Assembly (NCBI GenBank): GCA_002694345.1
Contig: NZLV01000252.1
Coordinates: 1 to 5,468, forward strand
From: Maricaulis sp.
GTDB taxonomy: Bacteria > Pseudomonadota > Alphaproteobacteria > Caulobacterales > Maricaulaceae
Direction of reading: 5' to 3'
DNA length: 5,468 nt
A program made the position numbers and the translations under genes. The first letter of the stretch is position 1, and each line of letters opens with the position of its first letter. This document shows positions 1 through 4,904 of this stretch, piece after piece. The notes beneath the pieces were generated by a model that worked only from the letters and a program-made list of their open reading frames with translations, did not search any database and was not told the origin of the DNA.

Positions 1-219
1 CATGTTGGCGGCGAGACCTATGCCGACAGTGCCTACATGGAATTGCGCCAGCTGGACTTGCCGTCCGGTCGTGCGCGGCTTGGCCTGCCGATCAAGGTTT
101 ACCGCGGGCGCCCCCGGGCGTCCGGAGAAACCTACTCTCCCGATATTGCCTATACCGGGCGGGACCTTTCGACGCCGGCCATCGAGGCCTGGCTGGAGGC
201 GCTTGTGCCTGTGCGCTAG
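1..219 (+). CDS. C-terminal fragment of an unidentified protein, possibly an S41-family peptidase
   Basis: The reading frame is open from the first base and ends at TAG 217-219, giving the last 72 residues of a protein whose start lies outside the window. The visible part begins HVGGETYADSAY, continues with a stretch around LRQLDLPSGRARLGLPIKVY, and ends with a TYSPDIAYTGRDL segment and an amphipathic tail (AIEAWLEAL). The order G-G-E-T, a 'LPSG' strand, an 'xPIKxY' strand and a late 'PDI' followed by an acidic 'D..TPAIEAWLEAL' resembles the end of S41 (C-terminal processing-type) peptidase domains, where a GE-T-G loop, LPNSG-like strand and PDI motif occur in that order. This is a weak resemblance. 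The catalytic Ser/Lys region would lie upstream and cannot be seen. Coding status is well supported by the open frame and codon use; the family name is tentative. Confidence 0.6.
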   Translation, partial: HVGGETYADSAYMELRQLDLPSGRARLGLPIKVYRGRPRASGETYSPDIAYTGRDLSTPAIEAWLEALVPVR

Positions 220-239
220 CCGGGGCGGGAATGCCCGGC
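219..239 (+). terminator. GC-rich hairpin immediately after the first gene, no U-tract
   Basis: GCCGGG (219-224) pairs with CCCGGC (234-239); one more C-G pair (226 with 233) is possible if G225 bulges out. The hairpin begins on the last base of the stop codon. It lacks a following T-run, so intrinsic termination is unproven. A second, competing fold uses ATGCCCG (231-237) with CGGGCAT (259-265). It could be a weak terminator or a structure in a zapE leader transcript. Confidence 0.3.
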
Positions 240-299
240 ACCTGCTGCCAGGCGTGATCGGGCATTGACCTTCGCGGGCGCAACATCCAAGCCTTGCGC

Positions 300-1436
300 A
301 TGACCACGCCGCTTGAACTCTGGCGCCAGCGTGTCGACGCCGGCACGCTCAATCCCGATCCCGACCAGGAACGGGCCGCGAAGGCATTGAGTGAATTGTC
401 GGCCCGCCTGGTGGACTGGAAACCGGGCGCGAAATCCCTGTTCGGCAAGACCCGGCCCGCGCCCAAGGGTCTTTATCTCTGGGGTGGGGTCGGACGCGGC
501 AAATCCATGCTGATGGATCTCTTCATCGAGACGGCCCCTGTCCGGGACCGCCGCCGGGCGCACTTTCACGAATTCATGCAGGACGCCCATGCGCGCATTA
601 ATCGCTGGCGTCAGCTGAGCGCGTCGGAACGCCGCCGCCAGCCCGAATACGTGAAAGGTGCGGGCGAGGACCCGATCCCGCCGGTCGCGCGCGGTCTGGC
701 CAGTGAAGCCCGGCTTCTGGCGTTTGACGAATTCCAGGTCACCGATATCGCCGACGCCATGATCCTGGGCCGCCTTTTCGAGCGTCTCTTTGCCGAAGGC
801 GTGGTCGTGGTCGCGACGTCCAACCGCTATCCGGATGATCTCTACAAGGACGGTATCAACCGCCAGCTCTTCCTGCCCTTCATCGATCTGCTCAAGCAGA
901 AACTCGACATGTTCGAGCTGGATGGCGGGGTGGATCACCGGCTGCGCCAGCTGGAAGCGGCCCCGGTCTATTACAGCCCGCTCGATGCGGATGCCGAACT
1001 GGCCATGGACAAGGCCTGGTCCCGCCTGACTTCGGGCGCGGCGCCGCAATCCTGCACGCTGGAGGTCAATGGCCGCGAATGGGTGGTCGAGCGCGAAGTG
1101 GCCGGTGTCGCCCGTTTTACCTTCCCGGAACTGTGCGCCCGGGCCTTCGGAGCCGCCGACTATCTTGCCGTCGCCGACCGTTTCCACACTGTCCTGCTGG
1201 ACCGGGTGCCGCGCCTGTCACCGGACAAGCGCAATGAGGCCAAGCGCTTCGTCACCCTTATTGACGCGCTTTACGAGGCCCGCACCAAGCTGGTGATGAG
1301 CGCCGATGCCGAACCGGACGACCTCTACCCGGCCGGCGATGGCGCCTTCGAATTCGAGCGGACGGCATCCCGCCTGATGGAAATGCGGACCCATGACTAT
1401 CTGGCGTCCGAGCGTGGCGAGCTGACCCGCGACTAG
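300..1436 (+). CDS. zapE: Cell division protein ZapE (AFG1-like AAA-type ATPase)
   Basis: A P-loop ATPase of the AFG1/ZapE family, 378 residues, a normal length. In Escherichia coli ZapE binds FtsZ at the constricting division ring; the mitochondrial relatives are Afg1/LACE1. Seen here: Walker A GGVGRGKS (62-69) after the typical GLYLWG strand, FHEFM (89-93), Walker B LLAFDEFQVTD (139-149), sensor-like VATSNRYPDDLY (171-182), then DGINRQLFLPFI, the C-terminal FPELCARAFGAADYLA (275-290), RFVTLIDALYE (316-326) and the family's closing ERTASRLMEM (353-362). I chose ATG 300; a TTG two codons earlier (294) is in frame and possible. There is no good Shine-Dalgarno before either start. The gene lies 80 bases after the preceding gene and may be cotranscribed with it. 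Its TAG overlaps the stop of the convergent DUF6265 gene. In many alphaproteobacteria zapE sits beside mdh, as it nearly does here. Confidence 0.96.
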   Translation: MTTPLELWRQRVDAGTLNPDPDQERAAKALSELSARLVDWKPGAKSLFGKTRPAPKGLYLWGGVGRGKSMLMDLFIETAPVRDRRRAHFHEFMQDAHARINRWRQLSASERRRQPEYVKGAGEDPIPPVARGLASEARLLAFDEFQVTDIADAMILGRLFERLFAEGVVVVATSNRYPDDLYKDGINRQLFLPFIDLLKQKLDMFELDGGVDHRLRQLEAAPVYYSPLDADAELAMDKAWSRLTSGAAPQSCTLEVNGREWVVEREVAGVARFTFPELCARAFGAADYLAVADRFHTVLLDRVPRLSPDKRNEAKRFVTLIDALYEARTKLVMSADAEPDDLYPAGDGAFEFERTASRLMEMRTHDYLASERGELTRD

Positions 1437-1879
1437 TCGCGCACCCGATGCCAATGGAAGATCATGTCGGTTTCACCGGTCAGATCGGCAATCCGGGCCG
1501 TCAGCCGGTCACCGCGGCGCCAGTATTCGATCACTTGCGGAAAGTCATGGCCGGGATTCTCGAAGCGGACTTCTTGTTCGCCCTGGCTGACCCGGTCAAA
1601 ACAGGTGGCCGTCCCACCGCCCGGCTGCGCACAAAAGCGGGCGCCGCTCAAACCGGACTCGATGCGCAGGAATTCGAAAGCCACGGCCCGACCGTTCATC
1701 ACGGTCTGGTTGACGCCCAGCATCAGTCCGCTTGATCCGTCGGTCCAGCTTTCTTCAATGACGGGGTCCGGCCCGGTGCTGCGCCAGGCGCCGGCCATCC
1801 AGTCGAGATTGAGGTCCTCGGCCATGACGGTCTGGGGGAAGGCAAAAGCGGCCAAAAGGCCGATCAGCGCGCGTGTCAT
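1433..1879 (-). CDS. DUF6265 family protein with signal peptide
   Basis: A 148-residue protein of unknown function, recognised from the DUF6265 pattern: an N-terminal LDWMAGAWR (25-33), EESWTDGSSGLMLGVNQTV (42-60), the strand AVAFEFLRIE (65-74) and the hallmark FENPGHDFPQVIEY (106-119), followed by RLTARI (125-130). These suggest a small beta-rich fold. Residues 1-20 look like a Sec signal peptide: MTR, a hydrophobic stretch ALIGLLAAFAF, then VMA before EDLN. The mature protein is therefore probably periplasmic, and Cys83 and Cys93 could form a disulfide. The start at 1879 is chosen over one 48 bases upstream because GGGAG sits 7 bases before it and the signal peptide begins there. It lies 59 bases downstream of the DUF3291 gene on the same strand and is probably in its operon. 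No enzymatic residue is apparent and no function can be assigned. Confidence 0.88.
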   Translation of the reverse strand: MTRALIGLLAAFAFPQTVMAEDLNLDWMAGAWRSTGPDPVIEESWTDGSSGLMLGVNQTVMNGRAVAFEFLRIESGLSGARFCAQPGGGTATCFDRVSQGEQEVRFENPGHDFPQVIEYWRRGDRLTARIADLTGETDMIFHWHRVRD

Positions 1880-1886
1880 GGCAAAT

Positions 1887-1891
1887 CTCCC
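1887..1891 (-). promoter_or_regulatory. Ribosome binding site of the DUF6265 gene
   Basis: GGGAG on the minus strand, 7 bases before the ATG at 1879. It decides the start, excluding the in-frame ATG at 1927 that would put 16 extra residues before the signal peptide. Confidence 0.75.
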
Positions 1892-1908
1892 GTTTGGAGC
1901 GGCAGCTT

Positions 1909-1924
1909 GCCATGGATCCAGGGC
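1909..1924. repeat. Short imperfect palindrome between the two DUF genes
   Basis: The 16-base sequence centred on TGGATCCA (1913-1920) is symmetrical except for one mismatched pair (1912/1921). It has no loop and no T-run, so it is not a convincing terminator. It lies in the 59-base gap between the two minus-strand genes and may be chance. Confidence 0.25.
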
Positions 1925-1938
1925 CATGTCCCGCTGGA

Positions 1939-2436
1939 TCAGGCCAGCGTGAACCGGCTGCGGTCCAGTTCGAAGTCGGAGCCGTCCGGGAGGAACAGGG
2001 AGTGGAAGGTGAAGGCCTCGGGGGTCGCACCGGTCCGGGCGAGGGCATCAAGCTTGTCGGCCGCTTCCTGTGGCGTGGGTACATGCCCGGCCTTCACCCA
2101 CCACAGGGCCATGGTCGGCGCGTCGACCGAGCGGAACCACTCGGCCCTCCGATTCATGACTTTGAGATGTGCGGTCTTGAAGACGAACATGGCCAGACTG
2201 TCGATATCCATCCAGACACTCATATTCACCAGAAGGCGAGGATCGCCCAGGCCGGCGGCCTCCAGCGTGCCTGGCGGCTCTGGTTCTGCATTGCGCCAGA
2301 TGAAGCCCGGCATCCGTTCCGCCATGGCGTTGACCGGGTCAAGCAGGTCGACAAAGGGCTGGAAGCGCGGATCCTCGATATCGTATCGCGCATACGCGAC
2401 ATTGATCTGTGCGAGATGGTGGGCGGCTGCGTTCAT
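1939..2436 (-). CDS. DUF3291 domain-containing protein
   Basis: A 165-residue protein matching the DUF3291 family, thought to adopt a dimeric alpha-beta barrel like antibiotic-biosynthesis monooxygenases; its function is not established. Family features in order: HLAQINVAYARY (7-18), DPRFQPFVDLLDPVNAMAE (22-40), MPGFIWR (42-48), LLVNMSVWMDIDSL (68-81), FVFKTAHLKVMNRRAEWF (84-101), MALWWVKAGHVPTPQEA (109-125) and the closing TPEAFTFHSLF (138-148). The many aromatic residues and His90 line up with the usual family core. No signal peptide, so probably cytoplasmic. Start at 2436 is preferred over an ATG 24 bases upstream because GGGGAG stands 6 bases before it and the homologous region begins there. 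It is transcribed away from mdh and is followed by the DUF6265 gene, probably in one operon. I saw no clear promoter on this strand. Confidence 0.9.
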   Translation of the reverse strand: MNAAAHHLAQINVAYARYDIEDPRFQPFVDLLDPVNAMAERMPGFIWRNAEPEPPGTLEAAGLGDPRLLVNMSVWMDIDSLAMFVFKTAHLKVMNRRAEWFRSVDAPTMALWWVKAGHVPTPQEAADKLDALARTGATPEAFTFHSLFLPDGSDFELDRSRFTLA

Positions 2437-2442
2437 GGGATG

Positions 2443-2448
2443 CTCCCC
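2443..2448 (-). promoter_or_regulatory. Ribosome binding site of the DUF3291 gene
   Basis: GGGGAG on the minus strand, 6 bases before the ATG at 2436. It supports this start over the in-frame ATG at 2460. Confidence 0.75.
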
Positions 2449-2491
2449 TTCCGCGGTCATGTGGGAGTCGCGGGCCGGTTCACAAGACCGA

Positions 2492-2518
2492 GCCTGTCGA
2501 TTTTCCGGTGTGACAGGC
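2492..2518. repeat. Inverted repeat upstream of mdh, possible operator
   Basis: GCCTGTC (2492-2498) and GACAGGC (2512-2518) are perfect 7-base inverted arms with a 13-base A/T-richer spacer. Arm centres are 20 bases apart, about two helical turns, which is typical of a dimeric regulator's site. It lies some 20 bases upstream of the proposed mdh -35 and within the region that must also drive the divergent DUF3291 gene. No regulator can be named. Confidence 0.35.
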
Positions 2519-2520
2519 CT

Positions 2521-2536
2521 GCGGCGATATCACCGC
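2521..2536. repeat. Imperfect palindrome adjoining the mdh promoter
   Basis: GCGGCGATATCACCGC is symmetrical about 2528/2529 with one mismatched pair (2525/2532). It abuts the inverted repeat on its left and overlaps the start of the CCGCCTT/AAGGCGG dyad (2533-2551) on its right. It could be a protein-binding site; short palindromes are also common by chance in GC-rich DNA. Confidence 0.25.
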
Positions 2537-2537
2537 C

Positions 2538-2566
2538 TTGCCGAAAGGCGGAACCGGCGCTAGACC
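2538..2566 (+). promoter_or_regulatory. Predicted mdh promoter, Caulobacter housekeeping-sigma type
   Basis: TTGCCGA (2538-2544), 14 bases, then GCTAGACC (2559-2566). The Caulobacter housekeeping consensus, recalled from the literature, is TTGACGS, 10-14 bases, GCTANAWC; the match is 5 of 7 and 7 of 8 with correct spacing. In hexamer terms it is TTGCCG, 17 bases, TAGACC. Transcription would start near 2573, giving a leader of about 34 bases. The -35 lies inside a perfect 7-bp dyad, CCGCCTT (2533-2539) and AAGGCGG (2545-2551). A direct repeat, ACCGGCGC at 2553 and again at 2564 (11-base period), overlaps the -10. Both could be control sites. Confidence 0.55.
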
Positions 2567-2591
2567 GGCGCGCAAGATTTTCATCTTCCCC

Positions 2592-2598
2592 AAAGGAG
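2592..2598 (+). promoter_or_regulatory. mdh: Strong ribosome binding site of mdh
   Basis: AAAGGAG, 8 bases before ATG 2607, is the best Shine-Dalgarno in the window and fits a highly expressed TCA-cycle enzyme. It rules out the longer in-frame reading that opens upstream at 2538. Confidence 0.9.
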
Positions 2599-2606
2599 TT
2601 CCTCCC

Positions 2607-3569
2607 ATGGCTCGAAACAAGATTGCGCTCATCGGTTCCGGTATGATCGGTGGCACCCTGGCTCACATCGCGGCGCGCGAAGAACTGGGCGATGTCGTCC
2701 TGTTCGACATTGCCGAGGGTGTGGCCAAGGGCAAGGCCCTGGACATCGCCGAGGCGAGCCCGGTCTTCGGCAAGGACAGCAAGCTGGCCGGCGCTGATGA
2801 CTATGCCGCCATTGAAGGCGCCGATGTCTGCATCGTGACCGCGGGTGTGCCGCGCAAGCCGGGCATGAGCCGGGACGACCTGCTGGGCATCAACCTCAAA
2901 GTCATGAAAGCCGTGGGTGAGGGCATCGCCAAATTCGCCCCGAATGCCTTCGTGATCTGCATCACCAACCCGCTCGACGCCATGGTCTGGGCGCTGCGCC
3001 AATTCTCCGGCCTGCCGCACAACAAGGTCGTCGGCATGGCCGGCGTGCTGGACAGCGCGCGCTTCCGCCACTTCCTGGCTGACGAGTTCGAGGTGTCCGT
3101 CCAGGACGTCACGGCCTTCGTGATGGGCGGCCATGGCGACACGATGGTGCCGCTGCTGCGCTATTCCACGATCGCCGGCATCCCGGTGCCGGACATGGTC
3201 AAGATGGGCTGGTCCACGGACGAGAAAATGGACGCCATCGTCCAGCGCACCCGCAGCGGTGGCGGCGAGATCGTCGCTCTGCTGGGCACGGGCTCGGCCT
3301 ATTATGCCCCGGCGGAAAGCGCCATCGAGATGGCGGTCTCCTACCTGCGCGACAAGAAGCGCATCCTGCCGTGCGCCGCGCACCTGACTGGCCAGTTCGG
3401 CCAGGATGACCTCTATGTCGGCGTGCCGGTCGTGATCGGTGCCGGTGGTGTCGAGAAGGTCGTCGAGATCGAGCTCAATGCCGACGAGCAGGCCATGTTC
3501 GACAACTCTGTCGACGCCGTGAAGGGCCTGGTCGAGGCTTGTAAGGGCCTGGAGCCGTCCCTGGCCTGA
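2607..3569 (+). CDS. mdh: Malate dehydrogenase (NAD-dependent, LDH-like type)
   Basis: Catalyses reversible oxidation of L-malate to oxaloacetate with NAD+ in the TCA cycle, in the cytoplasm. At 320 residues it has the standard length of the LDH-like bacterial malate dehydrogenases. Seen: Rossmann loop GSGMIGG (10-16), Asp34 closing the second beta strand, which fits NAD rather than NADP, AGVPRKPGMSRDDL (79-92) with substrate arginines Arg83 and Arg89, ITNPLD (119-124), GMAGVLDSARFR (143-154) with Asp149 and Arg152, and MGGHGDTMVPL (173-183) with catalytic His176. Arg83 at the specificity-loop position marks malate rather than lactate dehydrogenase. No catalytic residue is missing. The start has an excellent ribosome binding site and a plausible own promoter. 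It is followed by a strong terminator, so it appears monocistronic; in many alphaproteobacteria mdh is instead followed by sucC and sucD. Confidence 0.98.
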   Translation: MARNKIALIGSGMIGGTLAHIAAREELGDVVLFDIAEGVAKGKALDIAEASPVFGKDSKLAGADDYAAIEGADVCIVTAGVPRKPGMSRDDLLGINLKVMKAVGEGIAKFAPNAFVICITNPLDAMVWALRQFSGLPHNKVVGMAGVLDSARFRHFLADEFEVSVQDVTAFVMGGHGDTMVPLLRYSTIAGIPVPDMVKMGWSTDEKMDAIVQRTRSGGGEIVALLGTGSAYYAPAESAIEMAVSYLRDKKRILPCAAHLTGQFGQDDLYVGVPVVIGAGGVEKVVEIELNADEQAMFDNSVDAVKGLVEACKGLEPSLA

Positions 3570-3590
3570 TCCACGCAGACCGATATTCAA

Positions 3591-3631
3591 AAAGAAAACC
3601 GCCAGCCCATCCGGACTGGCGGTTTTTCTTT
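3591..3631. terminator. Bidirectional intrinsic terminator between mdh and tspO
   Basis: AAAACCGCCAG (3595-3605) pairs perfectly with CTGGCGGTTTT (3616-3626) around a 10-base loop. With one bulged T the pairing extends out to AAAG and CTTT, using 3591-3631. The GC core is flanked by A-rich sequence on the left and TTTTTCTTT on the right, so a U-tract follows the hairpin on either strand. It begins 21 bases after the mdh stop and lies 24 bases beyond the tspO stop. It is the only textbook intrinsic terminator in the window. Confidence 0.93.
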
Positions 3632-3650
3632 GCCCGGAGCTGTGGGGAAA

Positions 3651-4166
3651 CTAGAGCCCGCCGCCCCAGGTCGCGCCGCTGTTCAGGCGCATCAGTTCGA
3701 AGCCGAGCACGACCAGGAAAGTGTGCCAGGCCAGGGGCAGCCAGAGCAGGATGCCGGCGGCGCGGGAGCTGCGGCCGACCAGTTGGCTGGCCAGAAGCGC
3801 ATAGACCCACAGGCCCAGGGCGATGACAAAACCGGTCGAGACATCGCGCAGGCTGAAAAAGGCAATGATCTGCGCCGTCATGCCGGCCAGCCAGATCAGG
3901 ACCAGCAGGCTGGCCCACAGACGCGTTCCGTTGCGACCGGAATGCTGCACGATCCACAAGGAGAGTACGGCCAGGGCCGGAACGAAGAGGCCGACAATGT
4001 TGAGCAGGGAATAGGCCGGGGTCCAGCTGGGCGCGCTCAGCTCGGTCAGCCAGGCATAGGCGCCACTGGCATGCACCCAGCCGGACAGGCCGCCGGTCAA
4101 ACTGGCGGCACCGATCAGATAGACCAGCAGGGTCACTATTCCGGGGCCGTGATGCTTGTCGGCCAT
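3651..4166 (-). CDS. tspO: TspO/MBR family protein (tryptophan-rich sensory protein), divergent
   Basis: A 171-residue inner-membrane protein with about five hydrophobic helices (roughly 10-28, 52-74, 83-104, 110-131, 135-157), the TspO topology. Family members bind porphyrins and related ligands and, in Rhodobacter, modulate photosynthesis and tetrapyrrole gene expression. Similarity is clearest in WLTELSAPSWTPAYSLL (39-55), which corresponds to the usual W..L.KP.W.PP..VF segment, and in helices 4 and 5: LWVYALLASQLV (119-130) and LPLAWHTFLVVLGFELMRLN (143-162), matching the classical ending NFEAMRLN. Differences: the second proline of W.PP is Ala51, the W..LY motif of helix 2 is replaced by VGLFVP (58-63), and the N..W of helix 3 is absent. 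Ligand specificity may thus differ. The ATG at 4166 has only a weak purine-rich stretch upstream. The gene converges on mdh and diverges from the GNAT gene. Confidence 0.85.
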   Translation of the reverse strand: MADKHHGPGIVTLLVYLIGAASLTGGLSGWVHASGAYAWLTELSAPSWTPAYSLLNIVGLFVPALAVLSLWIVQHSGRNGTRLWASLLVLIWLAGMTAQIIAFFSLRDVSTGFVIALGLWVYALLASQLVGRSSRAAGILLWLPLAWHTFLVVLGFELMRLNSGATWGGGL

Positions 4167-4349
4167 GTTGCTCTACTCACTCCGGGCAGCTCTTCGCCGT
4201 CTCGCCTTGCAAGTCCGACGCCATGATGCCGCGTTCAGGTTTGCCGCTGAGACTAGACCAGCCCCATGACAGGTGGGGGCAATGGGCAGTCATAAAGAAT
4301 GCGTGTAAGACCGGGCCTTCCCAATCCTGTCCCAACCCCGGATTCCAAC
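4167..4349. other. Divergent intergenic region, tspO to GNAT gene
   Basis: These 183 bases must hold promoters for both neighbours, but I see none that is convincing. TTGCCGC (4241-4247) resembles a -35 yet has no -10 at a proper distance, and CTAGAC (4253-4258) is too close to it. Other small features are the perfect 8-base palindrome CTTGCAAG (4206-4213) and a 5-bp stem GCCCC (4261-4265) with GGGGC (4276-4280). Confidence 0.3.
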
Positions 4350-4892
4350 ATGCAAACGGTCACTCTGGAGACGGAACGTCTCATTTTGCGCCAACCCGAT
4401 CTGTCGGATTTCGAACCGCTTTGCGACATGATGGCGGATGAGGAGACCACGCGCTTCATCGGGGGTGTCCAGACGCCGCCCCTGGTCTGGCGCAGCCTGT
4501 GCGGAATTGTCGGGCATTGGGAATTGCGCGGCTATGGCTTCTTCAGCGTGATCGAGAAATCATCCGGGACCTGGCTGGGCCGGATCGGTCCCTGGTATCC
4601 CCATGGCTGGCCGCAGCCGGAAGTGGGTTGGTCCCTGAACCGGGCCAGCTGGCGCAAGGGCTATGCGGCGGAGGCGGCCCAGGCCACGCTCGACTGGGTC
4701 TTTGATACGCTGGGCTGGGAGGATGTCATCCATCTGATCGACGCCCAGAATGTCGCCTCCATGGGCGTCGCCCAAAAAATGGGATCGCGTTATCTCGGCC
4801 GGGATGCGGAAGTCGCGGGCTTTGGCATCATGGCCCAGGTCTGGGGCCAGACCGCGGCGGAGTGGGCCGAGAACCGTAAGGCGCTGCCCTGA
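4350..4892 (+). CDS. GNAT family N-acetyltransferase (RimJ/RimL-like, Acetyltransf_3)
   Basis: A 180-residue cytoplasmic acetyl-CoA-dependent acyltransferase of the group related to ribosomal-protein acetyltransferases; the acceptor substrate is unknown. Seen: the typical opening LETERLILRQPDLSDFEPLCDMM (6-28 region), TRFIGG (34-39), GHWELRGYGFFSV (55-67), LGRIGPW (76-82), EVGWSLNRASWRKGYAAEAA (91-110) in which RKGYA (102-106) is the Q/R-x-x-G-x-A-like acetyl-CoA pyrophosphate loop, and the motif-B region IDAQNVASMGVAQKMG (130-145) with Asn134. Length is normal. I chose ATG 4350 because homologues begin just before ETERL. An in-frame ATG at 4299 would add 17 Pro/Arg-rich residues of poor conservation value. 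Only a weak GGA stands 7 bases before 4350. It converges on the LytTR gene with a 9-base gap. Confidence 0.92.
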   Translation: MQTVTLETERLILRQPDLSDFEPLCDMMADEETTRFIGGVQTPPLVWRSLCGIVGHWELRGYGFFSVIEKSSGTWLGRIGPWYPHGWPQPEVGWSLNRASWRKGYAAEAAQATLDWVFDTLGWEDVIHLIDAQNVASMGVAQKMGSRYLGRDAEVAGFGIMAQVWGQTAAEWAENRKALP

Positions 4893-4904
4893 GCCGGGGG
4901 CTCA
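4890..4904. terminator. Hairpin formed by the two stop codons of a convergent pair
   Basis: TGAGCC (4890-4895), loop GGG, GGCTCA (4899-4904) is a perfect 6-bp stem. The left end is the TGA of the GNAT gene; the right end is the complement of the TGA of the LytTR gene. The structure is the same on both strands. No T-run follows on either side, so it may act as a weak or factor-assisted bidirectional end, or merely stabilise 3' ends. Confidence 0.4.

Noticed and set aside
216..1187. Long minus-strand open frame antisense to zapE
   Set aside because: The plus strand carries all ZapE motifs with normal length. The antisense product is Arg/Gly/Ala-rich with no recognisable family, a usual effect of GC-rich third codon positions.
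1464..1952. Plus-strand open frame opposite the DUF6265 gene
   Set aside because: Ser/Arg/Pro-rich shadow translation; the opposite strand has a signal peptide, the HDFP motif and a ribosome binding site.
1873..2646. 257-codon plus-strand open frame across the DUF3291 gene and into mdh
   Set aside because: It opposes a DUF3291 protein with clear family motifs and a good ribosome binding site, overlaps the mdh start, and matches nothing I know.
2457..3590. 377-codon minus-strand open frame antisense to mdh
   Set aside because: It covers the whole of mdh, whose identity is certain. The translation is low-complexity His/Asp/Arg-rich sequence and has no plausible ribosome binding site.
3630..4226. 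Plus-strand open frame opposite tspO, rich in Gln/Gly/Ala/Asp
   Set aside because: Its composition is what results from reading hydrophobic membrane codons on the complementary strand; the TspO reading has family motifs.
4261..4280. GCCCC/GGGGC hairpin as a possible riboswitch or terminator before the GNAT gene
   Set aside because: Only five base pairs, no T-run, no larger conserved architecture visible; expected by chance in GC-rich DNA.
4266..4296. ATGACA and CATAAA as a promoter for the GNAT gene
   Set aside because: The 19-base spacing is too long and both hexamers are poor matches; it does not resemble the better mdh promoter.
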